Assembly (NCBI RefSeq): GCF_902167145.1
Contig: NW_023366914.1
Coordinates: 1-64,000, forward strand
Origin: Zea mays
Lineage: Eukaryota > Streptophyta > Magnoliopsida > Poales > Poaceae
Length of the DNA stretch: 64,000 bases
Reading direction: 5' to 3'
The position numbers and the translations under genes are program-made. This document shows, one piece after another, positions 61,701 to 64,000 of the stretch. The notes under the pieces were generated by a model. It saw nothing but the letters and a program-made list of their open reading frames with translations, made no database searches and was not told the origin of the DNA. The first letter of the stretch is position 1. Every line of letters begins with the position of its first letter.

Positions 61701-64000
61701 TGTGTGGCCATTGATCATCGACCAGAGGCTCGTCCACCTCACCCCCCATATGTTTCCTTGCAATAGATCACATTCTAGGATTTCTGGTGGAGACCATTTC
61801 TTGGTCTAAAATCCGTAGGTGTTAGCCTCTAGTATTATTGAAAATGGTCGCTCATGGCTATTTTCAAGGTCGCTCATGGCTATTTTAATAAAAAATGGGG
61901 GTTGTGTGGCCATTTATCATCGACTAGAGGCTCATAGACCTCACCCCACATATGTTTCCTTGCCATAGATTACATTCTTGGATTTCTGGTGGAAACCATT
62001 TCTTGGTTAAAAACTCGTACGTGTTAGCCTTCGGTATTATTGAAAATGGTCATTCATGGCTATTTTCGGCAAAATGGGGGTTGTGTGGCCATTGATCGTC
62101 GACCAGAGGCTCATACACCTCACCCCACATATGTTTCCTTGTCGTAGATCACATTCTTGGATTTCTGGTGGAGACCATTTCTTGGTCAAAAATCCGTAGG
62201 TGTTAGCCTTCGGTATTATTGAAAATGGTCGTTCATGGCTATTTTCGACAAAATGGGGGTTGTGTGGCAATTGATCATCGACCAGAGGCTCATACACCTC
62301 ACCCCACATATGTTTCCTTGCCATAGATCACATTCTTGGATTTCTGGTGGTGACCATTTCTTGGTCAAAAATCCGTACGTGTTAGCCTTTGGTATTTTTG
62401 AAAATGGTCATTCATGGCTATTTTCGACAAAAATGGGGGTTGTGTGGCCATTGATCATCGACTAGAGGCTCATACACCTCACCCCACATATGTTTCCTTG
62501 CCATAGATCACATTCTTGGATTTCTGGTGGAGACCATTTCTTGGTCAAAAATCCGTACGTGTTAGCCTTTGGTATTTTTGAAAATGGTCATTCATGGCTA
62601 TTTTCGACAAAAATGGGGGTTGTGTGGCCATTGATCATCGACTAGAGGCTCATACACCTCACCCCACATATGTTTCCTTGCCACAGATCACATTCTTGGA
62701 TTTCTGGTGGAGACCATTTCTTGGTCAAAAATCCGTAGGTGTTAGCCTTCGGTATTATTGTAAATGGTCATTCATGGCTATTTTCGACAAAAATGGGGGT
62801 TGTGTGGCCATTGATCATCGACCAGAGGCTCATACACCTCACCCCACATATGTTTCCTTGCCATAGATCACATTCTTGGATTTCTGGTGGAGACCATTTC
62901 TTGGTCAAAAATCCGTAGGTCTTAGCCTCTAGTATTATTGAAAATGGTCTCTCATGGCTATTTTCATAAAAATTGGGGGTTGTGTGGCCATTGATCATCG
63001 ACCAGAGGCTCGTACACCTCACCCCACATATGTTTCCTTGCCATAGATCACATTCTTGGATTTCTGGTGGAGACCATTTCTTGGTCAAAAATCCGTAGGT
63101 GTTAGCCTTCGATATTATTGAAAATGGTCGTTCATGGCTATTTTCGACAAAAATGGGGGTTGTGTGGCCATTGATCATCGACCAGAGGCTCATACACCTC
63201 ACCCCACATATGTTTCCTTGCCATAGATCACATTCTTGGATTTCTGGTGGAGACCATTTCTTGGTCAAAAATCCGTAGGTCTTTGCCTCTAATATTATTG
63301 AAAATGGTCGCTCATGGCTATTTTCATAAAAAATGGGGGTTGTGTGGCCATTTATCATCGACTAGAGGCTCATAAATCTCACCCCACATATGTTTCCTTG
63401 CCATAGATCACATTCTTGGATTTCTGGTGGAGACCATTTCTTGGTCAAAAATCCGTAGGTGTTAGCCTTCGGTATTATTGAAAATGGTCGTTCATGGCTA
63501 TTTTCGACAAAAATGGGGGTTGTGTGGCCATTGATCATCGACCAGACGCTCATACACCTCACCCCACATATGTTTCCTTGCCATAGATCACATTCTTGGA
63601 TTTCTGGTGGAGACCATTTCTTGGTCTAAAATCCGTAGGTGTTAGCCTCTAGTATTATTGAAAATGGTCGCTCATGGCTATTTTCAAGGTCGCTCATGGC
63701 TATTTTCATAAAAATGGGGGTTGTGTGGCCATTCATCATCGACTATAGGCTCATAAACCTCACCCCACATATGTTTCCTTGCCATAGATTACATTCTTGG
63801 ATTTCTGGTGGAAACCATTTCTTGGTTAAAAACTCGTACGTGTTAGCCTTTGGTATTATTGAAAATGGTCATTCATGGCTATTTTCGGCAAAATGGGGGT
63901 TGTGTGGCCATTGATCGTCGACCAGAGGCTCATACACCTCACCCCACATATGTTTCCTTGTCGTAGATCACATTCTTGGATTTCTGGTGGAGACCATTTC
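58800..64000 (-). repeat. Right arm of the large imperfect inverted duplication
   Basis: Reverse-complement partner of about 50157-56050. It shares with that arm the truncated junction (59770/59771), the 'gtggcaattgatc' variants (58990, 62267), the 'caatagatcacattctagg' variant (61761) and the 'gggggctgtgtgg' variant (60034, against 'cacacagccccc' at 54114). The arm runs off the window, and its outer limit would be near 64.46 kb if it matches the whole forward block. Confidence 0.8.
59770..59771 (-). other. Truncated monomer junction, inverted copy
   Basis: 'ctcgtaaacctcacccc|gaccatttcttggtc' is the exact reverse complement of the deletion join at 54389/54390. It lies inside the right arm of the inverted duplication and ties the two arms together. 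Confidence 0.9.

Larger units (their letters stand above)
56850..64000 (-). repeat. knob180 satellite array, reverse orientation, right end
   Basis: Reverse-oriented knob180 monomers run to the end of the window. From about 58.8 kb it mirrors the forward block to its left. The stretch 56850-58800 forms the spacer of that inverted duplication and includes a fragmentary monomer at about 58430-58450 ('gaaaatggaggttgtgtgacc'), where most of a unit is missing. A local one-monomer tandem duplication lies at about 62341-62640. No gene is present, and the array continues off the right edge. Confidence 0.95.

Noticed and set aside
27476..63914. The same satellite-derived reading frames right of the retrotransposon
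   Set aside because: Same reason: phase-preserving tandem repeats, with no independent coding evidence.
1..64000. Regular repeats resembling a CRISPR array
   Set aside because: The unit is a continuous 180-bp satellite with no unique spacers, and the sequence is from a plant nuclear genome.
1..64000. tRNA, rRNA, TR-1 knob repeat, CentC or telomere repeat
   Set aside because: I looked for these and saw no matching sequence. All satellite monomers belong to the knob180 type.

Overview
The window is plant satellite heterochromatin. About 55 kb of the 64 kb is a tandem array of the maize 180-bp knob repeat (knob180), including its 202-bp variant. One intact, very young Ty3/gypsy LTR retrotransposon is inserted in it. 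The monomer is recognised from memory of the published repeat, not from a search. It points to Zea (maize or teosinte), with Tripsacum a less likely alternative. No ordinary host gene, rRNA or tRNA gene was found.

Layout: (1) 1-2469, knob180 in the orientation called forward here. (2) 2470-18396, the same satellite in reverse orientation. (3) 18397-27407, a 9011-bp retrotransposon on the minus strand, with 337-bp LTRs that read as identical and a perfect ATTAC target-site duplication. (4) 27408-49692, reverse knob180 continuing. (5) 49693-56849, forward knob180. (6) 56850-64000, reverse knob180. Strand polarity therefore switches three times, at 2469/2470, 49692/49693 and 56849/56850. Within the array, the 22-bp insertion of the 202-bp monomer and private point variants act as markers. 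They reveal higher-order repeats of about 740, 920, 1460, 1800, 2043 and 2565 bp. They also reveal a large imperfect inverted duplication, roughly 50.2-56.05 kb against 58.8-64 kb.

The retrotransposon belongs to the Tat lineage. Its minus-strand polyprotein runs protease, reverse transcriptase, degenerate RNase H, second intact RNase H, integrase, and it has no chromodomain. A separate antisense gene on the plus strand lies downstream of pol. I model it as three exons (909 aa) carrying the 'putative gypsy type transposon' domain and a coiled coil. The element has no gag: pol starts 44 bp from the 5' LTR. Because its LTRs are identical and its target duplication is perfect, it moved recently and must have used Gag from another source.

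Removing the element and one copy of the target duplication (9016 bp) restores the 2043-bp higher-order period exactly, so the insertion post-dates amplification of that repeat. The many short ORFs in the satellite arise because a 180-bp unit is a multiple of three; they are not genes. Known biology of knobs (heterochromatin, and meiotic neocentromere activity when abnormal chromosome 10 is present) is the likely functional setting. Nothing in this window encodes that machinery.
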